From: a virus
IMG/VR virus record: IMGVR_UViG_3300045135_001629
Span: 1 to 27,722 of that record
Strand: one strand, 5' to 3'
DNA: 27,722 nucleotides
The notes under the pieces are model-generated. The model had not been told where the DNA came from, searched no databases, and worked only from the letters and a program-made list of their open reading frames with translations. Every line of letters starts with the position of its first letter. Positions within the stretch are counted from its first letter, which is position 1. The translations under genes were made by a program, and so were the position numbers. Of this stretch, positions 8,127 to 15,599 are shown one piece after another.

Positions 8127-10363
8127 ACTATATCGTCAGAAAATATGTTATATAATTCAATCTCTGATTTACCTGTTACAAGGTTAGTTGTTATTGAATT
8201 AATCCGAAACATCTTATCTTGTATCTTTATCTGATGGTTTAATCTATAATTAACTAAAATGTTTGGGGGAAGGTAGGCTGTTATTTTAAACATTCTTCTA
8301 GCAGCATTAAAGACTCCCTCCACATAAGATTTATAGAATTTGTTGTATAATGAATTACTTGATATATGGTAGTTTATTCTATTCCATTCGTCTATCTCGT
8401 TATCATAATGTAGCTGTACTGTTGGAGGTGTGGAAGCATTACCTTCATCACTCCCATTGGAGGGTCTATAGTAACTTGTTATAGACTCCACATCTGTGGA
8501 GTTGTTTATCCAAGCTATGCCTGTAGATATAGATGTTTCTCTTACTCCATAAAATAATAATGGTTTAACTAAAAGAGTATCATAATCTGCTGTCGGAGGA
8601 TCTACGTCTGAATCTGAATTAAATTCACCACCAGCACAATACCCCCATTGAATATCTGTTATTGTACCTGCTGCTCCTGTATCTAATATTCTCTCATATT
8701 TAAAATGGGAGAAAGGTGCTTTTACTTCATATTTAGTTCCTCTGTCAATGATATCTGGAAAGTTTCTCCTAACATTAAATTCTCCATTACCAAATATTTC
8801 ACCAAATTGATTCTCATGGTTTTTCATCAAGACTGTATTGGTTTCCTCGAACCTGAAGTCTATATCAGTAAAAGGCAATGTTGATTCAACTTCATGTTCT
8901 TTTATATCAACATATTTATCTAATGTTATTGTTTGGGTTAGTTGATTATTTATAGCATCACTATAGAAATTATCTAAAGTATCCACATATATTTTATCAT
9001 AATCACTATCGGTAGGATCTTCTACATAATAAGCTGTAAGGTTAAATAACTTAAATATTCCAGTTAAGAAATCTATAACTTTCATTGTAGGGAATCTTTG
9101 ATCCATCAATAATTCAAAAGAAGTTTGAGGAGATGTAGAAATAGTATATGTGGAATTAGTTATAGTAGATCCACTACCAAATATAGCTAAACTTGTTGAA
9201 GTTGTTGCTAATGATATATTAGACAAAGTTATAGCTGTTTCTGATTTTATTTCTATTTCTATATTAGTAGTAATGTTATCTATAGGAGCTGATAATATTC
9301 TTTCACTAGAAGCATTACCTACTTTAGATACTACAGTTTCTTCTTTAGTAGTTGTATTTCTTGTTATAATATTATATTTAACAGAAGTGTCAGAAACATC
9401 AAAAGATATATCAAAAGTGTAAGAATTAGCTATTGTATTTAATGATAAAGTAGTTCCTGTTATTGGAGATGTTCCAGTATTTATTAGAGGGTTAGGACTC
9501 GATGAGGTAAACCCAGATAATTTTTTAGTGAATAGATATCCTTCATCATCATCTCTATCATTAAATTCACCTTTCTTACTATTTATCCAAAAATATAAAT
9601 TACTGAATGTAGATGAGCCAAAAAAGTCTCTAGTAAACGTAATTGCTGGGTATTGATTTTCTATAGCTTCTATTATATGGATTGCTTTTATAGCAGGTTT
9701 TAAATCGGTAAATTCTAATCCCCTGCCATAGTTATGAGGGGTGGTAGCAGTATCTCCACTATAATATAGATTACCACTAAAATCATTATTTACATTTATA
9801 CTATCTGAATTGTAAAATAATCTTTTCTTTGACGTTATAAGTGGGTATATAATTGCATCAGATTGAGATACTCCATCAACAGTAAAGTCAAGACCATTTT
9901 GAAAACCATCTTTAACATTAGTGTTTGTGTATTCGTGGTTATAGTTCTCTAGATAAGTAAGGTCTTTTAATTCATCGTCTCCAATTAAATCCTTTATAGA
10001 AACTGTTTTGCCATAAAATATAATATTATATAAATTAGGTTTATTATTTTTTAGTTTAACATGATTTATCTGGACTTTACCCTCCCTGAATCTTAAATGG
10101 TTTATTTCAATAATAGCTTCTCTTTTCTTTCTAGAGTCAAATGCTCCACCTGTAATATTGAAATTGTAGAAATGCTTGAATATTTTATTGTTATTATCGG
10201 AAGCTGGTACATTGAATGATTGAGAGAAGTCAGTAAATATCTTACCTATATCTCTTAAATCTTGTATTTTAGAAGTAAGCTCTATTGACTCATCAGAGTA
10301 TAAATCAACTCTATCATAGCTTCCGCTATCATTTTTTATGTATAGCTGTACTTTGTTCTGCAT
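8123..10363 (-). CDS. Large tail tip / hub-like protein
   Basis: A 746-residue protein, the longest in the window. The N-terminal block (about 1-130) contains I-F-T-D-F-S-Q-S-F-N-V-P-A-S and N-K-I-F-K-H-F-Y-N-F-N, then a strand-rich segment ending in F-Y-G-K-T-V-S-I-K-D-L-I-G-D. I recognise this from large tail proteins of flavobacterial phages. A Ser/Thr/Ile-rich middle (about 290-410) looks like stacked beta domains. The C-terminus, with a K-I-Q-D-K-M-F-R-I-N-S-I-T-T-N-L pattern, resembles the closing strands of tail hub domains. A hub or baseplate component at the tail tip is likely; exact equivalence to lambda gpJ or Tal is not shown. It is joined to both neighbours by stop-start overlaps. 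Confidence 0.65.
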   Translation of the reverse strand: MQNKVQLYIKNDSGSYDRVDLYSDESIELTSKIQDLRDIGKIFTDFSQSFNVPASDNNNKIFKHFYNFNITGGAFDSRKKREAIIEINHLRFREGKVQINHVKLKNNKPNLYNIIFYGKTVSIKDLIGDDELKDLTYLENYNHEYTNTNVKDGFQNGLDFTVDGVSQSDAIIYPLITSKKRLFYNSDSINVNNDFSGNLYYSGDTATTPHNYGRGLEFTDLKPAIKAIHIIEAIENQYPAITFTRDFFGSSTFSNLYFWINSKKGEFNDRDDDEGYLFTKKLSGFTSSSPNPLINTGTSPITGTTLSLNTIANSYTFDISFDVSDTSVKYNIITRNTTTKEETVVSKVGNASSERILSAPIDNITTNIEIEIKSETAITLSNISLATTSTSLAIFGSGSTITNSTYTISTSPQTSFELLMDQRFPTMKVIDFLTGIFKLFNLTAYYVEDPTDSDYDKIYVDTLDNFYSDAINNQLTQTITLDKYVDIKEHEVESTLPFTDIDFRFEETNTVLMKNHENQFGEIFGNGEFNVRRNFPDIIDRGTKYEVKAPFSHFKYERILDTGAAGTITDIQWGYCAGGEFNSDSDVDPPTADYDTLLVKPLLFYGVRETSISTGIAWINNSTDVESITSYYRPSNGSDEGNASTPPTVQLHYDNEIDEWNRINYHISSNSLYNKFYKSYVEGVFNAARRMFKITAYLPPNILVNYRLNHQIKIQDKMFRINSITTNLVTGKSEIELYNIFSDDIV

Positions 10364-11532
10364 TACCTAACATTTTGTATATAACTGTTAGCGTATTCAA
10401 ACTCCACATCAAAATTCAATAGTTTATCATTAACTTCTTTTTTGATGGTAAAAGATGAAGATATAGGTTTTACAGGTACAGGTTCTTGTGATACATTATT
10501 AACTTCGTGTATCCAACAAAATTCTGTTACCATAAGCTGTCTTATTACCTCATTATGATCTTCAGTTAAGAATCCTGTATTAAGAGTAAATGTTTCTTTT
10601 GTTGATATGTCTAATAATGATGATGTGTGGGAATGTCTATCAAAACTTACTCCTGTAGTTGATGTTGTAAGTATTGTCTTATTGTAATCCTCCCTTTCTA
10701 CACCAAACTGATCTGTACGTTTTTTAAAGAACCACAGGTCTTGCAAAGCACCGAACTTATTTATAAATGTTACTCTGAATGGAGTGAATTTACATTCCTC
10801 TATAATTTCAATAGGTATTTGTTGCTCGAAACCTTTGTGATTATCATAAGTAACAAAATTTACTTCTTGGAATTCCAATTCTTCTTTAGTTGTGGTAGTT
10901 GATGAATTATTTCTAATATGGGTCATATCAGCTCTATATTCTTGAGAAGCTCCAACATCTACATCGGCTTTTATATCATCTCTATCAGCACTAACCTTTT
11001 CTGTATTACCTCCAAGAATAACAGATTTAATAGTTGTTACATCTTTTTTATATTGAACTTTATGAACTCCATCTTGCCCATTATAAAATGGTATTCTAAT
11101 AGGTTGATCTTTTAGATGATAAATAACGCTATTACTTATAAGTATATCTTTTCCTACTGTAGGATTTATATTAGAATCATAATAAGGAGAATCTTCATAT
11201 TCATTTCTATCCTCCATTTCTCCGTAGCCTCTAAAAGCAATATATCTTAATCTATTATCAGCAGTTTCTGTATGGGTTACTTCAGTTCCGTTTCCGCAAG
11301 TTTCAGTAAATGTTCGTGTGACTTGAACATCAACCATTTTAGATATTTTAGCACTACTATAATCACCTAAAAATTCTACATCTACATAATCTTTAATAAG
11401 TTCAGATAATTCAAAGTTTATAGTTGATTCCCCTGATAATATATTTTTAGATACAGAATATTGCGGAGTTGTTGGAGGATTCCCAGAATCGTATATGTAT
11501 ATATCTATTTTTGCTGATTTTAATGTACTCAT
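10363..11532 (-). CDS. Tail tip-associated structural protein
   Basis: A 389-residue, beta-rich protein between two large tail proteins. The N-terminus (I-D-I-Y-I-Y-D-S-G-N-P-P) is followed by a segment resembling a D-Y-V-D-V-E-F motif and many Thr/Ser-rich strands. The middle has F-T-P-F-R-V-T-F-I-N-K-F-G-A-L-Q-D-L-W-F-F, a pattern common in Bacteroidetes phage tail-tip proteins. The C-terminus ends with a paired strand motif. Its stop overlaps the next ATG (TAATG at 10361-10365). I call it distal-tail-like by position; the precise role is unknown. Confidence 0.6.
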   Translation of the reverse strand: MSTLKSAKIDIYIYDSGNPPTTPQYSVSKNILSGESTINFELSELIKDYVDVEFLGDYSSAKISKMVDVQVTRTFTETCGNGTEVTHTETADNRLRYIAFRGYGEMEDRNEYEDSPYYDSNINPTVGKDILISNSVIYHLKDQPIRIPFYNGQDGVHKVQYKKDVTTIKSVILGGNTEKVSADRDDIKADVDVGASQEYRADMTHIRNNSSTTTTKEELEFQEVNFVTYDNHKGFEQQIPIEIIEECKFTPFRVTFINKFGALQDLWFFKKRTDQFGVEREDYNKTILTTSTTGVSFDRHSHTSSLLDISTKETFTLNTGFLTEDHNEVIRQLMVTEFCWIHEVNNVSQEPVPVKPISSSFTIKKEVNDKLLNFDVEFEYANSYIQNVR

Positions 11533-11539
11533 ATCTTTT

Positions 11540-12949
11540 CTATTGAATTACTTCCGCTATAGGATATACGTTATATCTATGGACTATACCTGTGCTGTAT
11601 TGTTTGAAATAATCGCCATCAGCTAATTCTATGCCAATAGGACTTGCAATATTAGAAGTTCCAGAAGATGCGCCGTGTATTAATTTTCCGCTATATTGAT
11701 CAGGTGTTATAAGTGATTCTCTTTTTTGTATAAGTGGATTATCACCGCTAAAAGTATTTCCTGTATCGTAATAAAATATTATTTTTAAAGGAGGCTTGTT
11801 ATAATAACTTTTTGATCTATAAAAAGTATCTATCGCCCTTTGCCCATAGCTAACAGTATTTACCCCCCTAGAATACCAACCTACTTTATTTCCTGCTTGA
11901 TATTTAGTATTAGGCTTTGCGTATCTCCATTGACTATTAGCATAAAGAACACCTCCCCTAAAGAATCTAAAATTATGTATAACACTACCCTGACTCGCTC
12001 CTAAATCAGGTCTTGATCTGCTATTAGAAGGAACATACAAGTCATCTAAATGCCATATAATTTCATTTACACCATCTCTGAAATATGTAGATTTATCAAA
12101 TCTTTGCGCTGATGTGTAATATGAATCACCTACTTGTGTTACCATTTCATCTGTTCCATCTGTTATACCTAAATCATTAACAGGATCATAGTCTGAAAAA
12201 TAATACAATTTATTTGTACTCATATTTTCAGCAACTGTATTACCATTTACTGTAAGTTTTATTTTGGCATTATTATTAAGTCTTTCACCTAAACCAAACA
12301 TTGGTATATTTTCAATAAGTTTACCTCCGCCTGAAGCAGGTAATACTTGTGATACAGGAGGTGTTGGATCAGGTACTATAGCTGGGGCTGCTGGACAATT
12401 AAATGTTAAAGAATAATCATCCGTAGGAAGTGGAGCTGATACAACAAACCCTACATTTTGAGGCTCTGCTGTAGATTTAGTTATGGTTAATGTTCCAGTT
12501 TGTTCTCCACTAGCTAAATTCATATTACCTGCTGAAATACCAGCATCTAATAAATCTTGCTCAAAATCACTATTTCCTACATAACCTGTATTTTGGAAGT
12601 CAGGTATTGTTTGATTCCAAAACCCAACAATACTTATTGGTACGTTTACTCTATAATTTACAGTTACAGACCCTGTTACTGTTCCTACATTGAAGTTATA
12701 TGTTTTAACTCCAATATCCTCTCCAACATTAATAGTATCTCCACAATAAACCTGTTCTGTTAGACTATTTGGTTCTAAATATTCTGTTTGTGGAGTTGGA
12801 TCATTTGTAGGAGTTGGTATTTCTATAGGAGTAGTTGAAACATCAACTGGGCAATCAACAGATAAGTCTGGTGCGCCTTCATCCGTTACTGTTATGAAGA
12901 ATGGACTCCTTACATTTATTTTCTGGGGTATGAGTTTATCTAAAGTCAT
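11540..12949 (-). CDS. Modular tail fibre/tip protein with Ig-like segments
   Basis: A 469-residue protein with clear modules. A short N-terminal anchor is followed by a Pro/Thr linker (P-T-P-T-N-D-P-T-P-Q-T), an Ig-like beta region (about 65-185), a second Pro-rich linker (P-D-P-T-P-P-V-S), and a larger C-terminal domain (about 200-469) rich in Tyr, Asn, Gly and Ser. Such an arrangement suits a surface-exposed tail fibre or receptor-binding protein; the receptor role is inferred. The Y-F-S-D-Y and W-Y-S-R-G-V segments show no enzyme motif. Its ATG overlaps the upstream stop (TAATG, 12947-12951), and the next gene follows after seven bases. Confidence 0.6.
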   Translation of the reverse strand: MTLDKLIPQKINVRSPFFITVTDEGAPDLSVDCPVDVSTTPIEIPTPTNDPTPQTEYLEPNSLTEQVYCGDTINVGEDIGVKTYNFNVGTVTGSVTVNYRVNVPISIVGFWNQTIPDFQNTGYVGNSDFEQDLLDAGISAGNMNLASGEQTGTLTITKSTAEPQNVGFVVSAPLPTDDYSLTFNCPAAPAIVPDPTPPVSQVLPASGGGKLIENIPMFGLGERLNNNAKIKLTVNGNTVAENMSTNKLYYFSDYDPVNDLGITDGTDEMVTQVGDSYYTSAQRFDKSTYFRDGVNEIIWHLDDLYVPSNSRSRPDLGASQGSVIHNFRFFRGGVLYANSQWRYAKPNTKYQAGNKVGWYSRGVNTVSYGQRAIDTFYRSKSYYNKPPLKIIFYYDTGNTFSGDNPLIQKRESLITPDQYSGKLIHGASSGTSNIASPIGIELADGDYFKQYSTGIVHRYNVYPIAEVIQ

Positions 12950-13530
12950 TACTCTTTTCTTATTTCGTAATTATCTCCCTTTTTAATATAACCTGCTTTG
13001 ACTAAAATGTCCTCTACGTTTTCCATCACATCTTGTCCTACGGAGTCTCCAAGAGCATCTAGTTTCCCCATAGAAGCCTCTAGAGCTTCTGATATAAAGT
13101 TAGTGGGTGATGTCCCATAGAAACCAATAGAACGAGCTATAACTCCAGCTAAACCATCTATCTTCTTATCATTCATCGAAACGAACTTACCATTCGCCTC
13201 TCGTAGCTTAACAGGTTTTGCTTTTATCCATTTAGCTATATCTTTTACTGGTGGAGGTCTTTTATCAGCTTTTCTTCCTTTGTCTACAGTTACTCCATAA
13301 GCTGAAGATTCTATATTAAAGGTTATCTTATCCTGTTCTAGTCTTATTGCTTGAGTCTTTACGCTATCTCTCAACTTCCCAGATGAATCAATAGGAGCTG
13401 TTATATTCTTACCTCTAGGATTCATAGATCGTCTCTTTCTAGAACGACCTATTTCTATCTTTAGTAGTTTTACAAGCTCCTGTGAGAAGTTATCTAGATA
13501 GGATTTAGTATTTTTGAATTTGTTAATCAC
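12949..13530 (-). CDS. HK97 gp10-like head-tail joining protein
   Basis: A 193-residue protein with the pattern of the HK97-gp10-like family: a basic N-terminal helix, S-G-K-L-R-D-S-V-K-T-Q, S-S-A-Y-G-V-T-V-D-K-G-R-K-A, P-P-V-K-D-I-A-K-W-I, and the late F-Y-G-T-S-P-T-N-F-I-S-E-A. Members sit at the neck or are minor tail components needed to finish the head-tail joint. The start codon is GTG (13530-13528), overlapping the upstream gene by eight bases; no nearby ATG keeps the N-terminal helix. It pairs with the following tail-completion-like gene, as in many siphoviruses. Confidence 0.7.
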   Translation of the reverse strand: MINKFKNTKSYLDNFSQELVKLLKIEIGRSRKRRSMNPRGKNITAPIDSSGKLRDSVKTQAIRLEQDKITFNIESSAYGVTVDKGRKADKRPPPVKDIAKWIKAKPVKLREANGKFVSMNDKKIDGLAGVIARSIGFYGTSPTNFISEALEASMGKLDALGDSVGQDVMENVEDILVKAGYIKKGDNYEIRKE

Positions 13531-13999
13531 AGTCCTTGAAACTTACATTGTCGTTTCTCATCTCAATACTCATAGTAAGTGACCATCCAGTTAGTAGATT
13601 CTCAAATCTATCTTCAAACTGACTAGCTGTTGGAGTCCCTGATATTTCGTAACCTTCATCATTTAACGAACCTTGACGAACAGAACCTTGAAGCCTATTT
13701 ATAACAGATAACATCGTATTTAATACATCCTGCTTGTTATCCGATAAGTATTGTGGGTTTTCAGTAGTTTGCTTACTTTCCTTGTATTCATCAACTATAT
13801 CCATCGCAATAACATTAATCGTAAAAGTCATTAATCCTTGACCAAATTCAATATCAGATATTATTAAATGGGCTAATGGGAATATTGTTTGCTTTGATAA
13901 ATCCACATCGAATATATCCCCAGAAGTTACTGTATTTATGGAGTTATCTCCTATTAGGGTGGTATATATATTATCTATTAAGTCGTAATACTCTTTCAT
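13523..13999 (-). CDS. Tail completion / terminator-like protein
   Basis: A 158-residue protein beginning with an amphipathic helix (Y-D-L-I-D-N-I-Y-T-T-L) followed by D-I-F-D-V-D-L-S-K-Q-T-I-F-P-L-A-H-L and a strand T-F-T-I-N-V-I-A-M-D-I-V-D-E. This alpha-then-beta layout and the paired placement with a gp10-like gene match tail terminator/completion proteins of siphoviruses, which cap the tail tube. It is coupled to the frameshifted chaperone product through an ATGA overlap at 13996-13999, itself evidence that translation in the -1 frame reaches 13996. Confidence 0.6.
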   Translation of the reverse strand: MKEYYDLIDNIYTTLIGDNSINTVTSGDIFDVDLSKQTIFPLAHLIISDIEFGQGLMTFTINVIAMDIVDEYKESKQTTENPQYLSDNKQDVLNTMLSVINRLQGSVRQGSLNDEGYEISGTPTASQFEDRFENLLTGWSLTMSIEMRNDNVSFKDCD

Positions 14000-14759
14000 C
14001 GTTTCATAGATTTTTTAATCATCCTTGCTTCTAATTCGTTCTTCTCTTTTTCAAATACTAAATACATTAAACACTTGTAAAGGGGTTCTGCTGTAACTTG
14101 GTCAAACTTTGTGATGTCTCCTTTAGCGAGTCCATAAATTGACTGATACCAACCCCATTTTGCGCCAAAGCCTCCTTGAGGTGAGAGGTCTTGGCTCTCC
14201 CTATCTCCATCTCCAAAAAGTTCAGGGAAGCCTTCGATAACTCGATCCCTAAATTGTAAAAAAAAACTACAGCTCCCATCACAACACTTAAAGGCATCTC
14301 CTTCATCAGTTCCTTAACTTCTTCACTCGGACTATAGGGAGCAATAGTATATTTATCTTTCTGACTGAAGTTGACAGGTCTAAACAACACAGCCATCGCC
14401 TTATGGATTTCTTGCCAGTCTCCAATAGATGATTCTACATCAACATACTCCCCTAGACTCATATCATCTAACTTTGGTATAAACCCCATATCAACGTCTA
14501 GGAGCTTAAACCTTCTGGTTAATCCCCATTTCTTCTCGAAGGCTTTCTGTATTATCGTTAATACCTTCTCGAACTCTATAATGGGTATTTGCTCCACCTC
14601 ATTAAGGTCAACATTACAAAATATCTCAATGAGCTTCTTATTTAGAAAATCATTATACTCTTCACCCTTATTCTTATCCGCAACTTTTAAGTATCGTTGA
14701 TACTGACCTAAAGTTATAGACTCCAAAGAGGATGGCACTTCTAATTCTATTTTCTTCAT
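13996..14759 (-). CDS. Long tail assembly chaperone via -1 frameshift (gpGT-like)
   Basis: Predicted product of a programmed -1 ribosomal frameshift, written as complement(join(13996..14259,14259..14759)), 254 residues. Zero-frame codons 1-167 end at TTT 14261-14259 within the T9 run. After slipping back one base the ribosome reads TTA 14259-14257 and continues for 87 codons to TGA 13998-13996. The extension contains V-I-E-G-F-P-E-L-F-G-D-G, A-K-W-G-W-Y-Q-S-I-Y-G-L, G-D-I-T-K-F-D and a helical F-E-K-E-K-N-E-L-E-A-R tail, strongly protein-like. No ATG, GTG or TTG start lies in this frame between its upstream TAA and the ATG at 14067-14065. In lambda and many siphoviruses the same trick makes gpGT from gpG to load tail subunits on the tape measure. 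The frameshift itself is inferred. Confidence 0.75.
14067..14759 (-). CDS. Tail assembly chaperone, short form (gpG-like)
   Basis: The zero-frame product has 230 residues. The first two thirds are helical with L-G-Q-Y-Q-R-Y-L, M-S-L-G-E-Y-V-D-V-E and A-M-A-V-L-F-R-P-V patterns that I know from tail-region proteins of Bacteroidetes phages. The slippery site lies at codons 165-167. The last 63 codons (14258-14067) overlap the -1 frame extension and still read as plausible helical protein with an N-G-V-G-I-S-Q-F-M segment. The stop TAA (14069-14067) overlaps ATG 14067-14065 of the other frame. The identification rests on the frameshift design and on being the first gene of the tail block. Confidence 0.7.
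   Translation of the reverse strand: MKKIELEVPSSLESITLGQYQRYLKVADKNKGEEYNDFLNKKLIEIFCNVDLNEVEQIPIIEFEKVLTIIQKAFEKKWGLTRRFKLLDVDMGFIPKLDDMSLGEYVDVESSIGDWQEIHKAMAVLFRPVNFSQKDKYTIAPYSPSEEVKELMKEMPLSVVMGAVVFFYNLGIELSKASLNFLEMEIGRAKTSHLKEALAQNGVGISQFMDSLKETSQSLTKLQQNPFTSV
14258..14266 (-). promoter_or_regulatory. T9 slippery site for -1 frameshifting
   Basis: On the coding strand codons 165-168 read GTT TTT TTT TAC, so T-TTT-TTT (14265-14259) fits the X-XXY-YYZ slippery rule in frame. No other homopolymer of this length was noticed in this gene. Downstream the -1 frame is open to 13996. Confidence 0.75.
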
Positions 14760-14782
14760 ATTTAAAGTAATTACATTCTAAA

Positions 14783-14815
14783 ATATTGTATCTAATCTTT
14801 TACAAGTGTCATAAC
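14783..14815 (-). promoter_or_regulatory. Candidate promoter of the virion operon
   Basis: On the minus strand TATGACACTTGTAAAA (14814-14799) matches the recurring element TTTGGCACTTCTAAAA seen at the ERF promoter in most positions. TACAATAT (14790-14783) lies where the -7 box is expected, although it is a poor TAnnTTTG match. It is 24 bases upstream of the chaperone ATG and would drive the whole tail-head block. Confidence 0.45.
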
Positions 14816-14827
14816 GGCAGAGAGATA

Positions 14828-14899
14828 TATATAGTTATACTGTATATAGTTACTCATATTACTGTATATAGTTATACTACCTTTAAATAAAACTATATA
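14828..14899. repeat. AT-rich TATATAGTTA repeats, probable operator region
   Basis: TATATAGTTA occurs three times (14828-14837, 14843-14852, 14865-14874), the last two inside an exact 14-base repeat ACTGTATATAGTTA (14839-14852 and 14861-14874). An inverted copy AACTATATA follows at 14891-14899, then TGCC-N5-GGCA at about 14911. The order AACTATATA...TGCC-N5-GGCAG recurs upstream of the primase gene (25870-25908). Binding by a phage regulator, or an origin-like unwinding region, would both fit. Confidence 0.55.
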
Positions 14900-14933
14900 T
14901 TATATGTGTGCCATTTCGGCAGTTCTAAACAGT

Positions 14934-15164
14934 TTATGTGCTGTATTTCAGATACATATGGCAATATAGCTCCCATATTTTAGTATCTACCTCATCCTTC
15001 TTGTATTTCTTTTCGCTTGTAGTAATATTTCCGTTGTTATTTACCTCCACAGCATATAGTTTATCAGTACTCTTCGCTGGGAGGCAATATATAGTAATGC
15101 CATTCTCAACACACCATTGGAACGCATCGTACTGCATCGTATCAAACATACCTATTAGATTCAC
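14934..15164 (-). CDS. Small phage protein of unknown function, 76 aa
   Basis: A 76-residue hydrophilic protein with M-F-D-T-M-Q-Y-D-A-F-Q-W-C-V-E-N-G-I-T-I-Y near the start, a charged middle (V-E-V-N-N-N-G-N-I-T-T), and K-I-W-E-L-Y-C-H-M-Y at the end. I recall small Bacteroidetes phage proteins with the same W-C-x-E-N-x-I...K-x-D-E...I-W-x-L-Y layout, all uncharacterised. ATGs at residues 6 and 10 are alternative starts. It stands alone in the repeat-rich region. A frame of almost the same length on the plus strand is its hydrophobic antisense shadow. Confidence 0.6.
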   Translation of the reverse strand: MNLIGMFDTMQYDAFQWCVENGITIYCLPAKSTDKLYAVEVNNNGNITTSEKKYKKDEVDTKIWELYCHMYLKYST

Positions 15165-15338
15165 AATATAAATATAAGAGATATCATCGATAGTACCGAA
15201 TTATTTCAAAAAGAATATAATATCTCTAATAAAAAATATCCAGTTTAAGAATAAACGATGATAACGATTATAACGATGATATAGTACTATTGAATTCACA
15301 TTTACCCCTATTAGATTCACAAGGGTATTAAATTCACA
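15153..15338. repeat. TATTGAATTCACA repeats, cluster 1
   Basis: Four copies of a 13-base unit are present: 15153-15165 and 15309-15321 (TATTAGATTCACA), 15288-15300 (TATTGAATTCACA) and 15326-15338 (TATTAAATTCACA). The last three are spaced 21 and 17 bases apart with CCC or GGG between them. The core TGAATTCA is palindromic. A second cluster lies at 16662-16735. The leftmost copy ends at the start codon region of the 76-residue gene. Confidence 0.6.
15251..15290. repeat. Three ATAACGAT iteron-like repeats plus palindrome
   Basis: ATAAACGATG (15251-15260), ATAACGATT (15261-15269) and ATAACGATG (15270-15278) are tandem, followed by ATATAGTACTAT (15279-15290). The last matches 12 of the 14 bases of the palindrome ATATAGTACTATAT before the primase gene (25839-25852). 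Tandem short repeats beside an AT-rich palindrome resemble iterons or operator arrays. Confidence 0.5.
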
Positions 15339-15411
15339 TTGGCAGTTCTAAAGTCAATATGTAGACAGAGTAGGTTAATTAGTATTGCCACCTTGCTTTC
15401 CGTCAGAGTCC

Positions 15412-15542
15412 ATTTAAACGCTTTAAATTGTCGCTCTGGTATGTAGATACCAAATAAATTAGAAACGAGCTGAAAAGGGGCTTAAAATCGCTCTACGGGG
15501 TTATTTAAAAGACGATCTTACCTTTTTAAACTCATTTCTAAT
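15412..15542 (-). other. Possible structured RNA or cruciform element
   Basis: Three inverted repeats stand side by side: ATTTAAA-CGC-TTTAAAT (15412-15428), TGGTAT-GTAG-ATACCA (15437-15452), and a 12-base pair of arms 15458-15469 / 15531-15542 with one mismatch that becomes a G.U pair only in minus-strand RNA. A 6-bp AAAAGG/CCTTTT pairing fits inside the long arm. No promoter was found for such a transcript, so DNA-level roles are equally possible. Confidence 0.3.
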
Positions 15543-15574
15543 GATTATCAAGCAATTACATAAAACAAGGCAAT

Positions 15575-15599
15575 AAAAAAGCCCCCTAAAAAGGAGGCT
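15575..15599 (-). terminator. Intrinsic terminator of the small-gene cassette
   Basis: Minus-strand RNA forms AGCCUCC/GGGGGCU (15599-15593 with 15586-15580, one G.U pair) with a 6-base loop, followed by T6 (15580-15575). It lies about 35 bases past the stop of the 58-residue gene and closes the cassette that starts at the 16543-16575 promoter. Confidence 0.8.

Noticed and set aside
13996-14067. Independent 23-residue gene starting at the TAATG overlap
   Set aside because: The frame continues upstream for 64 codons of convincing protein to the T9 site, so it is better explained as the end of a frameshift product. Re-initiation at this ATG remains possible.
14938-15171. Plus-strand frame of 77 codons
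   Set aside because: Antisense shadow of the 76-residue minus-strand gene; its hydrophobic composition is the expected complement, and it would be the only plus-strand gene.
15317-15481. Minus-strand open frame of 55 codons with protein-like stretches in the gene-free region
   Set aside because: It has no ATG, GTG or TTG at a useful place, it contains the recurring TTTAGAACTGCC element and hairpin arms, and no overlap couples it to a neighbour. It could be a gene remnant, but nothing proves it.
15412-15542. tRNA or tmRNA in the hairpin region
   Set aside because: No cloverleaf, anticodon arm or CCA-end arrangement could be drawn; stems are too AT-rich and short.
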